NCBI GenBank assembly: GCA_900546005.1
Contig: URBJ01000040.1
Span: forward strand, 1 to 19,947
DNA: 19,947 bases
DNA from: an uncultured Alistipes sp.
GTDB lineage: Bacteria > Bacteroidota > Bacteroidia > Bacteroidales > Rikenellaceae
Reading direction: 5' to 3'
Shown piece by piece: positions 1 to 6,377 of the stretch. The first letter of the stretch is position 1. Every line of letters starts with the position of its first letter. The notes beneath the pieces were generated by a model. The model was not told the origin of the DNA. It saw nothing but the letters and a program-made list of their open reading frames with translations, and ran no database searches. The position numbers were made by a program, and so were the translations under genes.

Positions 1-55
1 TTTTTGTTTATGGATCACCGTTGTATCTTATTGAAATTCTACATCAAACCACAAC
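1..55 (-). CRISPR. Leader-proximal end of a type II-C CRISPR array (one repeat, partial spacer)
   Basis: A 36-bp unit at 20-55 reads, on the minus strand, GTTGTGGTTTGATG...AAGATACAAC. Its ends are inverted (GTTGT/ACAAC), as is usual for type II repeats. Only one copy lies in the window; bases 1-19 would be part of the first spacer, and the array continues to the left. A single copy would not prove an array. The call rests on the match to an anti-repeat at 5167-5185 next to cas9: the 5' half of the minus-strand repeat pairs with it as 8 bp (one G-U), a 2x2 internal loop, then 9 bp. This sets crRNA polarity as minus and makes this the first repeat after the leader. Confidence 0.88.
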
Positions 56-187
56 GCCGGGATAGTTATGTATTGAAAATGCGATATTTACAGAGTTTTT
101 CAAACTCTTAAAATTCAATTCGAACGTCCGACGAAGTCGATTCAATGCGTTTTTCACTATTTCAAAGAACAAAGTTAAGTTATTTCT
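56..187 (-). promoter_or_regulatory. CRISPR leader between cas2 and the first repeat
   Basis: This AT-rich 132-bp stretch has no convincing gene and lies between the cas2 stop and the first repeat, on the upstream side given the minus-strand crRNA polarity. Type II leaders guide Cas1-Cas2 integration at the first repeat and usually carry the array promoter. A perfect 7-bp inverted repeat with a 3-nt loop (92-98 and 102-108, AGAGTTT/AAACTCT) is 37 bp from the repeat. The segment 110-150 also contains a looser inverted repeat around ATTCAATTCGAA. A short plus-strand reading frame crosses the region but resembles nothing and runs over cas2, so it is not called. Confidence 0.7.
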
Positions 188-202
188 TTAGAATAGCTCC
201 AA
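170..202 (-). promoter_or_regulatory. Candidate array promoter (Bacteroidota type)
   Basis: On the minus strand, TAACTTTG (177 down to 170) is an exact match to the Bacteroidota -7 consensus TAnnTTTG. A TTG lies at 202-200 with a 22-nt gap, slightly longer than the usual 19-21. The -33 element would fall inside the end of cas2. Transcription would start near 163 and run through the leader into the array. The assignment is inferred from consensus only. Confidence 0.5.
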
Positions 203-526
203 CTGTTGGGGAATTTCTGGTTTTGATTGTTCGATTTTGCCCCAAAAATTCAGTATGGCGCCATATTGTTTATCCGTTACGGCAAGCAGACTCGTATAAC
301 CCGACGGTGGCATCGAGCGACGAACTCGATTGATGTGTACTTGCATATTCTCTTTCGATGCACAGTGTCGGACGTAAACAGAGTATTGCATCATCGAAAA
401 GCCGTCTTTCTCTAACGCCTTACGGAATTGTGCCGCATGACGTCGTTCTGTTTTGGTGTTGGTGGGCAGGTCGAAGAAAACAAATAGCCACATGATCCGG
501 TATGCATTCAATCGTATTTCTGACAT
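188..526 (-). CDS. cas2: CRISPR-associated endonuclease Cas2 (type II-C)
   Basis: Cas2 is the small dimeric partner of Cas1 in the spacer integration complex. The 112-residue product has the ferredoxin-like Cas2 pattern: a first beta strand ending in an Asp (WLFVFFDLPT, D19), then a basic helix (TERRHAAQFRKAL), a second strand (MMQYSVYVRHC), and the C-terminal tail ending QLELF that is common in Bacteroidota type II-C Cas2. Length is normal. The gene starts 4 bp after the cas1 stop, so it is probably translated from the same cas9-cas1-cas2 message. The CRISPR leader follows directly. The family call is secure; any nuclease activity of its own is not implied. Confidence 0.95.
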   Translation of the reverse strand: MSEIRLNAYRIMWLFVFFDLPTNTKTERRHAAQFRKALEKDGFSMMQYSVYVRHCASKENMQVHINRVRRSMPPSGYTSLLAVTDKQYGAILNFWGKIEQSKPEIPQQLELF

Positions 527-530
527 CGAA

Positions 531-1418
531 TTATTTCAATAAGGGATAAACTATCTTTTTTTGTATGCCGGATAGACATTTTGCCATAGAGGATGACGTA
601 AAAGTGAGTCCGACATCGAGCGGACGCATGACTTTGTCAAAATGTGTGTCGACAAACAGAATGCGCAATAGTTGGCCTTTGACCTCTTTGGTCAGTTGTT
701 CGTGTCCTTGGTTATGAAGATTATAGACCAACTCGTCGACATAGGGTCGATAGGGCTCCATCAAGTCGTCAGCCAAAGGGAAGGCATTGTAACGGTTGCG
801 ATGGAAGATCCCGAATGCGGGAAATAGCCCTGATCCCATGATCGAACGTGTGACGGCAGCTCGCAGGATCGTGTAGCCATAATTGAGTAGGTTGTTGGGG
901 GGAAGACCATCGCGTGATCGAATGAAATCAGTGCCGAATAGCTCAGACCAATAAATTTTGGCAGCTATTCCTTCCCTATTGTCTGCGTCGGCACTTTTGA
1001 CATTCATGTAGTAGGGTTTTAATTTGCTTCCGTCGCGGCCTAATTTCTGTAATAGGGCTGATTGGTTACGAATTTTGGCTTCGACGATCTGTTTCCACAA
1101 TCCTTTTTTCAGGGGTTCGCTCGCTTCGATTTGTGAACGGTAGCTTTCGCCTTGCGTTTTGTTGGAATCCAGATTCATCAGCATGGCATTTGGCATTCGG
1201 TTCTCTCCGCAGAAGATCACAGCGACGTTATTGTCGGACAAGGCATTGAGCAGAGGAAGAGTGATCGAGGTTTGTTGGTCTTCGAGAACGACAAAACCGA
1301 TGTCTTCGATCGGGACACTTTTTTGGATATCGGGAGCTTCGCGGGTATGAATGACCATCTGCCCGTTCCGTAGATTCAGGCAATATGGTGTCGAAAAAAA
1401 GAGGGCACGTTTTAACAT
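531..1418 (-). CDS. cas1: CRISPR-associated integrase Cas1 (type II)
   Basis: Cas1 is the metal-dependent integrase that inserts new spacers at the leader end of the array, working with a Cas2 dimer. The 295-residue product has the usual type II length. Residues 1-85 form the N-terminal beta domain (RALFFSTPYCLNLRNGQMVI, then IEDIGFVVLED). The helical catalytic domain shows the expected metal ligands: E149 in ADNREGIAAKIYW, H206 in FGIFHRNRYN, and the acidic cluster D217, D218 and E221 in FPLADDLMEPYRP. The ATG overlaps the end of cas9 by 7 bp, which suggests translational coupling. Nothing indicates truncation. No csn2 or cas4 lies beside it, so adaptation genes match subtype II-C; PAM selection during adaptation would then rely on Cas9, as in other type II systems. 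Confidence 0.96.
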   Translation of the reverse strand: MLKRALFFSTPYCLNLRNGQMVIHTREAPDIQKSVPIEDIGFVVLEDQQTSITLPLLNALSDNNVAVIFCGENRMPNAMLMNLDSNKTQGESYRSQIEASEPLKKGLWKQIVEAKIRNQSALLQKLGRDGSKLKPYYMNVKSADADNREGIAAKIYWSELFGTDFIRSRDGLPPNNLLNYGYTILRAAVTRSIMGSGLFPAFGIFHRNRYNAFPLADDLMEPYRPYVDELVYNLHNQGHEQLTKEVKGQLLRILFVDTHFDKVMRPLDVGLTFTSSSMAKCLSGIQKKIVYPLLK

Positions 1419-4400
1419 GGCATGCTGTGTTTGAATATGATCTCACCCGTAACGGTCAACTCGAAGTCGTAACCTTCGACATAGGCATTAAATTGAGTGT
1501 GTAATAAAGAAATAACGGGTCTATATTCTTCTTGATAGGTCCATTCTCCGTTTTTAGCTTTTAACTCTCCGGCAGGTCGGGCCTCTTGGTGGTGTTTTAG
1601 AGTTAAAGTTCCATATCTATATTTTTGTTGTAGGGTTAATACACTCATCCCGGTTACCTTATACAGTCGTTTTACCAACTCAGCACGGGTGCATTCGTAG
1701 AGTTCCGCCGGGGTGTGTTCGTAGAAAAGCACCATGGTGCCCGTTTTCAAGATATACTTGAGCGGATAACCATTTGTATCGGCAATCGGAACCAAATCGG
1801 GACGATCGTCACGGTCGGCACTCGCCTTGAAGTATTGGGCTGCTTCCAGATTGCTGACGATCTCGAATGATCTTTTGGTCTTACCCTTTTTGTCCACTCC
1901 TTCGTAGATAGCCATACAGTAGTTGCTGTCGTTGACGACATGGTAATCTTGCTTGTATTCCTTATCCGATGGATCCCGCTGCTTTTTTAATGATATGGGT
2001 TGCGTAACGGTTGGTGTGAAGATGCGGACTTTGCGGATGGGGACACGTTTTTCTCTATTCATCCATATCGTGTACTCGGAGGTATTCATTGCGGTTTTGA
2101 AGCCGACCTCGTCGATTGCTTCCTTGATACGGGCCTTGACAGCTTCGTCAACGATCTTGTCTACATCGGTCGGTTGAAGCTGTTCGAGCGGCTTGCGGAC
2201 AACATAGCGGATCTCGTCATCGCGTTTGATAGCCCCGTAAAAGGTGTCTTTGTGGAGCAGGGCTCGGGCGGTGTCCCCTTGCATGTAGATGGGTTGACCG
2301 GCATCATTCAATTTAACCTTGCCCCGAATGCGTAGTTTTTTACGGGTTTGCTTGGGCATATTGTCGGCTGTGTGATGCGCAACAAGCAGTTCGTTTGCCA
2401 CCGACTTGACGTCTTCTGTAAAGGTCGGCCATGGCTTTTCAAAGTGGGGTTTCGGACCTTTCCCAAAACGAAATTGCTCTTCTGCGACGGTATATCGTGC
2501 CCAACGGTCATACTCCTTACGGCCGATGCAGGCAATCGTAATGGCATCGATGCAGTGGTGCACGTGGTTCGTACGCTCCTTTTTTGTGTACTCTTCCTGC
2601 AGGCCCCACATTTTCCGGAACGCATCGGTCGTGGACCCTTTTACCGTATAGATTCGATTGAAGACGGTTTTCAGATAGAAACGGGCGTATTTGCCGATGA
2701 TACCGATGTCGACACCCTGTCGGTTGCTGAATCCTTCGGGAACTTCGGTCATCGTGAAACGTTCATATTTGCCACGCCAATAGTCGAGATGCATTTGCAG
2801 AAAATGACGTTGTTGGATGGCCGCATCTTTTTGTTCTTTGGTCGTTGCACTATCCTTTTTGCGAGTTTGAATCGCAATCTGCTTCTTTAATGATTCGATC
2901 CGTTCTCTCCAGCCGAATGATTCGATTCGTTCCAGAATCTCGGCGTGATTGGACAATTCGGAGGGTAATTTGTTTTGCTTGATTTCTCGGTTGAAATAGC
3001 TTTTACACAGGGTTTTGTTCATTTGGGAGTCGTCGCCTCCGCGCGCAAGAGGCACGGTATGTTCGATGTCATAAACCGGTGCAGATCCGATAAAAGCCGA
3101 AATGCAAATTGGTTGTCCGGTGTAGGGACAAGTGTGATTCTGTTCCTCCCAGAGACGATATTTGAGAATGTCGTCCTCTGAAGGTTCGATCTCCTTGCCG
3201 GTTTCGGTCATATAATGTTTGCGTATCTCTTCGGCATATTTTCTATTTTCGGCTTCCCGCTCGCGTTGGTACTGTTCAATGGCTTTGCGGCGGTTGGCAT
3301 CGTTCAGTTTCCGGGCAAATTCGATGTTGATTTTTGTATCGCGATCGATTCTGCCTTCCCGCAACAGCTGGTTGACCAAGGCCCGCATGCGAAACAGAGC
3401 CCGCATGGCCATCGGATTTCGGATCGATGAGGTGCGTGGAGAACCGAGCTGCAAGATGCCTTCGGCATTGGGTTGGGCGTCGCGGTAGGTTTCGGTCTTT
3501 GACGGGTGGTACAGTCGGTCCAGACGAGAGGTATCTAATCCGTGTTCGTCGAAATAGTCGGCGATACAGGCCTCTTTGGTTTTGTGTCTGTTCAGTGGGT
3601 TTGTCTGGAAGTCCAGAAGCAACGATGCAATATCTTGTTCGATCTGGAGCCGTCGGGAGCTATTCGCAAACACCTCTTGGGGAAGGGTTGCTTTGAGGTT
3701 GGCCAGAAAAACGGCTTCGTCGTAACGGTAGCCACGACGCAGATAGGGCAATATCTTGTTGATAGCCTTCAGGCTCAGCGCTGCATAGTCGCTCGGTATT
3801 TTAATGGATGTAAACTTTTTCGCTTGGTCTTCGGATAGTTGCAACTTTTCGCAGGCCCATGCCTGAAGGCAATCTTCGTCTTTGAATGAGATCAGGGCAT
3901 GCCACACGTCATTAAATATTTGGTCTTCGGTTTTGCCCTCTCCGAGCCGATACAGGCTGCACATTTCCGGTAGCCAGTTGTCTCCGAAGAGAGCGATGAG
4001 CGATGCCGTTACGGGGCATCCGGAAACGGTGGTCGATCGTGAGAAATTGAACCGGTATGGAGCCTCGTTGCGGTCATCCTTGCACGCATATCTCCCTTTT
4101 CCGGCAATTTTCCGGGCGATCTCTTCGAAATCGAAATAGGGTTTGCTTTTGCGTAGGAAGAGAGGGGTGATTACCTTTATTTCTTCTTGTGTCAATGGTC
4201 GCGGAGCGTTGTCTTGGGGGCCCTGTATGCGGATATTGTTCATGAAACACAACATCCGATACTCTTCGAAGTGCGGATGAGAGACCGGACAGCGGCTTTT
4301 CTTGGGTTCGAACGTACATTTGCCCACGAGCCCCTTCTGCGACTTGAGGTCTCTTTGGAAAAAGATTGCCCGGTGCAGCTCTTTTCTCCACGTTTCGGGT

Positions 4401-5089
4401 AGTTGCTGGCGTTCGCATATGGCATGGAATTCTGCCAGATAGTGTTCGTTGCGGGAGGTGTATTTTCCGCGAATCCGCTCTTTGTTCTGATATAGCCGAT
4501 AAAAATATTCACCGAGATATCGGCAGCCTGCAGCAGCCATCTCGTCCGACAGGTTCTTGATGCTGCTCTTGACTTTCCCCTCTTCCTTTTCATCCCCGGC
4601 ATCCTTTCGGTTGCTGAGAAAACCGCGTCGCTGAGCCAGATGATAGATTGCCCGTCCCAGCAGATGGCGCTGCTGGCGGATCGAAAGGTCGAGTTTTTCG
4701 GTCAAGACCCGATACCGGTCGTGGTAGGGGTTGCGATCCAGATTGTCGTCGGTACGTTGCCAGAGCAGAAACTCTTCGTCGAGCGGATAGCGTTTCTTTT
4801 TTCGCCATAGGGTCAACTGTTCTTCGGTCAGGGATGGGCACAGATCATGCTCCACGAGCACTTTGAGAAGCTCAATCTTTCGTAGCCGACGCCGGAAATA
4901 GTGGCGGCGCGAGGCTCTTGCCTGAGTCCGGTCCTGTACGGCAGGTTTTTCATTGTTTTTGTCCCGGAGAACACCTTCCTGAAAGATATCTACTCCTTTG
5001 TCTATTAACGTGTATCCGCTTTCGGTCTCTTCGACGATGGCCCAGCCGAGTGAGTGGGTTCCGAGATCCAATCCCAATATTTTGTCCAT
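1412..5089 (-). CDS. cas9: CRISPR-associated endonuclease Cas9, subtype II-C
   Basis: RNA-guided DNA endonuclease of 1225 residues. Visible in order: RuvC-I (ILGLDLGTHSLGWAI, catalytic D8); Arg-rich bridge helix (RRHYFRRRLRKIELL, about 61-76); helical REC lobe to about 540; a motif of the type GSPRTSSIRNPMAMRAL near 550; RuvC-II (KINIEFARKLN, E590); HNH (CPYTG start, DIEHTVP with H677, N691); RuvC-III (HHCIDAITIA, H844/H845 and D848); and a C-terminal PAM-interacting part containing HVVNDSNYCMAIYEG. All nuclease residues are present, so it should cut both strands. It is longer than many II-C Cas9s (about 1000-1100) but within the larger Bacteroidota branch. The frame is open up to 5182, but the start at 5089 is preferred: it gives the canonical N-terminus, and the extra 31 codons would cover the tracrRNA promoter and anti-repeat. 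No clear cas9 promoter was found; TAATTTTA at 5115-5108 is only near consensus. Confidence 0.97.
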   Translation of the reverse strand: MDKILGLDLGTHSLGWAIVEETESGYTLIDKGVDIFQEGVLRDKNNEKPAVQDRTQARASRRHYFRRRLRKIELLKVLVEHDLCPSLTEEQLTLWRKKKRYPLDEEFLLWQRTDDNLDRNPYHDRYRVLTEKLDLSIRQQRHLLGRAIYHLAQRRGFLSNRKDAGDEKEEGKVKSSIKNLSDEMAAAGCRYLGEYFYRLYQNKERIRGKYTSRNEHYLAEFHAICERQQLPETWRKELHRAIFFQRDLKSQKGLVGKCTFEPKKSRCPVSHPHFEEYRMLCFMNNIRIQGPQDNAPRPLTQEEIKVITPLFLRKSKPYFDFEEIARKIAGKGRYACKDDRNEAPYRFNFSRSTTVSGCPVTASLIALFGDNWLPEMCSLYRLGEGKTEDQIFNDVWHALISFKDEDCLQAWACEKLQLSEDQAKKFTSIKIPSDYAALSLKAINKILPYLRRGYRYDEAVFLANLKATLPQEVFANSSRRLQIEQDIASLLLDFQTNPLNRHKTKEACIADYFDEHGLDTSRLDRLYHPSKTETYRDAQPNAEGILQLGSPRTSSIRNPMAMRALFRMRALVNQLLREGRIDRDTKINIEFARKLNDANRRKAIEQYQREREAENRKYAEEIRKHYMTETGKEIEPSEDDILKYRLWEEQNHTCPYTGQPICISAFIGSAPVYDIEHTVPLARGGDDSQMNKTLCKSYFNREIKQNKLPSELSNHAEILERIESFGWRERIESLKKQIAIQTRKKDSATTKEQKDAAIQQRHFLQMHLDYWRGKYERFTMTEVPEGFSNRQGVDIGIIGKYARFYLKTVFNRIYTVKGSTTDAFRKMWGLQEEYTKKERTNHVHHCIDAITIACIGRKEYDRWARYTVAEEQFRFGKGPKPHFEKPWPTFTEDVKSVANELLVAHHTADNMPKQTRKKLRIRGKVKLNDAGQPIYMQGDTARALLHKDTFYGAIKRDDEIRYVVRKPLEQLQPTDVDKIVDEAVKARIKEAIDEVGFKTAMNTSEYTIWMNREKRVPIRKVRIFTPTVTQPISLKKQRDPSDKEYKQDYHVVNDSNYCMAIYEGVDKKGKTKRSFEIVSNLEAAQYFKASADRDDRPDLVPIADTNGYPLKYILKTGTMVLFYEHTPAELYECTRAELVKRLYKVTGMSVLTLQQKYRYGTLTLKHHQEARPAGELKAKNGEWTYQEEYRPVISLLHTQFNAYVEGYDFELTVTGEIIFKHSMPC

Positions 5090-5124
5090 AAAAAGAGAGG
5101 TTTTCTGTAAAATTAAATAAAAAG

Positions 5125-5155
5125 TTGCAGAAATCCGATTTTTTATATAAATTTG
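5125..5155 (+). promoter_or_regulatory. tracrRNA promoter (TTG-N20-TAAATTTG)
   Basis: TTG at 5125-5127 and TAAATTTG at 5148-5155 are separated by exactly 20 nt, a full match to the Bacteroidota sigma-ABfr-type promoter (TTG, 19-21 nt, TAnnTTTG). The expected start, about 6-8 nt further on (5161-5163), falls just before the anti-repeat. The promoter is divergent from cas9, whose start codon lies 36 bp to the left. The two promoters therefore probably share this short region. Confidence 0.8.
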
Positions 5156-5161
5156 TAGAGT

Positions 5162-5245
5162 AAGACTTCTACATCTTACCACAATAAGGCTACATGCCGA
5201 AGGTTTTTAACCTATTGTCTCCGCGTACTCCGTGGAGACTTTTTT
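5162..5245 (+). ncRNA. Predicted tracrRNA of the type II-C locus
   Basis: This trans-activating RNA would pair with the pre-crRNA repeat, allow RNase III processing and anchor the guide in Cas9. Elements seen in order: anti-repeat upper part TTCTACATC (5167-5175), internal TT, lower part ACCACAAT (5178-5185); these pair with minus-strand repeat segments GATGTAGAA and GTTGTGGT. Next is the AAGGC nexus, a GGC/GCC hairpin (5188-5190 with 5196-5198), a 5-bp hairpin AGGTT/AACCT (5201-5213), and the terminal 9-bp stem with a T tract. The ACAATAAGGC stretch after the duplex matches the corresponding part of the Neisseria II-C tracrRNA. Length is about 84 nt. Both ends are predictions: the 5' end from the promoter, the 3' end from the terminator. 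Confidence 0.85.
5217..5245 (+). terminator. Intrinsic terminator of the tracrRNA
   Basis: GTCTCCGCG (5217-5225) pairs over 9 bp, including one G-U, with CGTGGAGAC (5231-5239) around a TACTC loop. Six T follow at 5240-5245. This is a canonical Rho-independent terminator on the plus strand, and its stem probably also serves as the last Cas9-bound hairpin of the RNA. Confidence 0.85.
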
Positions 5246-5392
5246 GTGAATTGGGGGCACCGTTTTGAGGTGTAGGCATATAGCGGACTGGGACCGGAAA
5301 GAGCGACGATGAAGCGATTCGGGCACTTTTCAGGAGAGGCCATGGCCAAAGCCACCGTTTTTTAGATTTTGCTTTGGGAGTATAATTGCTCA

Positions 5393-5420
5393 GTATAGGA
5401 GGCCGTTGAGGCTCCTATAC
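5393..5420. repeat. Inverted repeat in the spacer between tracrRNA and the kinase gene
   Basis: GTATAGGAG (5393-5401) and CTCCTATAC (5412-5420) form a perfect 9-bp stem, extended by a bulged G and two further G-C pairs around a GTTGA loop. No T tract follows on either strand, so it is not a textbook terminator. It lies 53 bp beyond the stop of the kinase gene and could be a 3'-end structure. Nothing else was recognised between 5246 and 5392 apart from a short stem CCAAAGC/GCTTTGG (5346-5352 with 5371-5377). Confidence 0.6.
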
Positions 5421-5423
5421 ACA

Positions 5424-5455
5424 AGTGGGAGGAGAAGAATACTTGCTTCTCCACT
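5424..5455. repeat. Second inverted repeat downstream of the kinase gene
   Basis: GGAGAAG (5431-5437) pairs with CTTCTCC (5446-5452). The outer AGT/ACT (5424-5426 with 5453-5455) can extend the stem past a GGGA bulge. It follows the first hairpin after only 3 bp and ends 17 bp from the stop codon of the kinase gene. A role in ending or stabilising that transcript is possible; there is no T tract to show termination. Confidence 0.5.
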
Positions 5456-5472
5456 GCCCTACGCAATCGTTT

Positions 5473-6255
5473 TTATTGATTTCTGTGCAACATCTTACGG
5501 AGGCGGTTTTTCAGTTTGTGTCTGTAATAGCGGTGGAATTCGTAGGTCAATCGCGTAAAAGATCCTTTGAGTTGTAGGTACTCGGGATCGATATGTGCGA
5601 GCCGTGCATATTGTTCGAGGATGTAGATGTAGGCAGCGGCGGAACAAGAGAGTCGTTGCAGATTGATCAGGCGTTGCTGTTGGGTCAGAAAAACACCGAA
5701 CTTCATCCGGTTCGTATCGATAATCTGAAAGTCGTATCCTCCCGAACCATTCTCCTTGTAGAGGATATTGCCGATGTGTAGGTCTTTGTGGTGGATTCCT
5801 GTCTGGTGCATTTTATAAAGAAATCCTGCCAGCATGTCGAGGATCGGGCGGGTTTCTAAATTGTGGGTAAAATGTTCAGTTACGGGACGTACCGGATGAT
5901 AATCAGAATAGGCCGAGACAAAATAACAATCTTGCAAGATACCTCGTTTCCGGATTTCGACGAAAGCGATCTCTTCGGGTGTATTGATGTCCAACTGTCG
6001 CAATCGGATGGCATTTCGAAAGGCCCTTTCTGCTTTGCTTTTCCGTATGGATGCGCTATATATCAGTAGATTGAAGTACGATGGAGCTCCAAATCGTTTT
6101 ACGACGATCCGTGTGCCGTTCACCTCGAACAGTTTGACAATGTTGCGTTTGTTATACAGTATTTCCCCTCCTTCGTTGAAAGTTCCCCCGACTGTGAGTT
6201 GACGCAAATAAGATTCCAGATGAGAGTATTTTGGGTTTATCTTGATGTGTATCAT
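5473..6255 (-). CDS. Lipopolysaccharide kinase, WaaP/InaA-like (Kdo/heptose kinase family)
   Basis: The family has a protein-kinase fold and phosphorylates sugars of the LPS core (Kdo or heptose) at the inner face of the inner membrane. The 260-residue protein shows the kinase elements: a beta-3 lysine (RIVVKRFG, K53), a conserved Glu in the next helix (KAERAFRNA, E76), the catalytic loop HHKDLHIGNIL (D158, N163), and the metal-binding Asp in IIDTNRM (D180) in place of DFG. There is no signal peptide or membrane span, and the C-terminus is basic (RHKLKNRLRKMLHR), fitting membrane association. It stands alone, with 122 bp to the efflux operon upstream and the CRISPR locus downstream. The exact sugar acceptor cannot be told from the sequence, and nothing ties it to CRISPR. 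Confidence 0.85.
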   Translation of the reverse strand: MIHIKINPKYSHLESYLRQLTVGGTFNEGGEILYNKRNIVKLFEVNGTRIVVKRFGAPSYFNLLIYSASIRKSKAERAFRNAIRLRQLDINTPEEIAFVEIRKRGILQDCYFVSAYSDYHPVRPVTEHFTHNLETRPILDMLAGFLYKMHQTGIHHKDLHIGNILYKENGSGGYDFQIIDTNRMKFGVFLTQQQRLINLQRLSCSAAAYIYILEQYARLAHIDPEYLQLKGSFTRLTYEFHRYYRHKLKNRLRKMLHRNQ

Positions 6256-6313
6256 ATTGGTAGTTATTGTTTTAAGAAAAATGCATTGGGTTAAACAAGG
6301 GGCAAAGCATCCT

Positions 6314-6334
6314 CAAACGATGCTATATCGTTTG
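6314..6334 (-). terminator. Hairpin after the efflux operon, possible terminator
   Basis: CAAACGAT (6314-6321) and ATCGTTTG (6327-6334) form a perfect 8-bp stem with a 5-nt loop, 44 bp past the stop codon of the outer-membrane factor gene. On the minus strand no run of T follows, so intrinsic termination is uncertain. The position between two transcription units is what suggests it. Confidence 0.4.
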
Positions 6335-6377
6335 TTCAATGTATAAGATTATGAGTAGGTTCAGATAGTGGGCGGAG

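Noticed and set aside
56..91. A second, degenerate CRISPR repeat next to the first (shared TATTGAAA).
   Set aside because: Only 8 consecutive bases match, the ends GTTGT/ACAAC are missing, and the place fits a leader better.
145..415. Short plus-strand reading frames across the leader and cas2.
   Set aside because: They are antisense to cas2 or the leader, have no family features and no promoter.
5090..5182. Longer Cas9 starting at 5182 (31 extra residues).
   Set aside because: The extra part is hydrophobic and unlike Cas9, overlaps the tracrRNA promoter and anti-repeat, and the MDKILGLDLGTHS start at 5089 is canonical.
5473..6255. The kinase-fold gene as an accessory part of the CRISPR system.
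   Set aside because: Its motifs fit ordinary LPS-core kinases, it is separated by 227 bp, and no link to CRISPR is visible.
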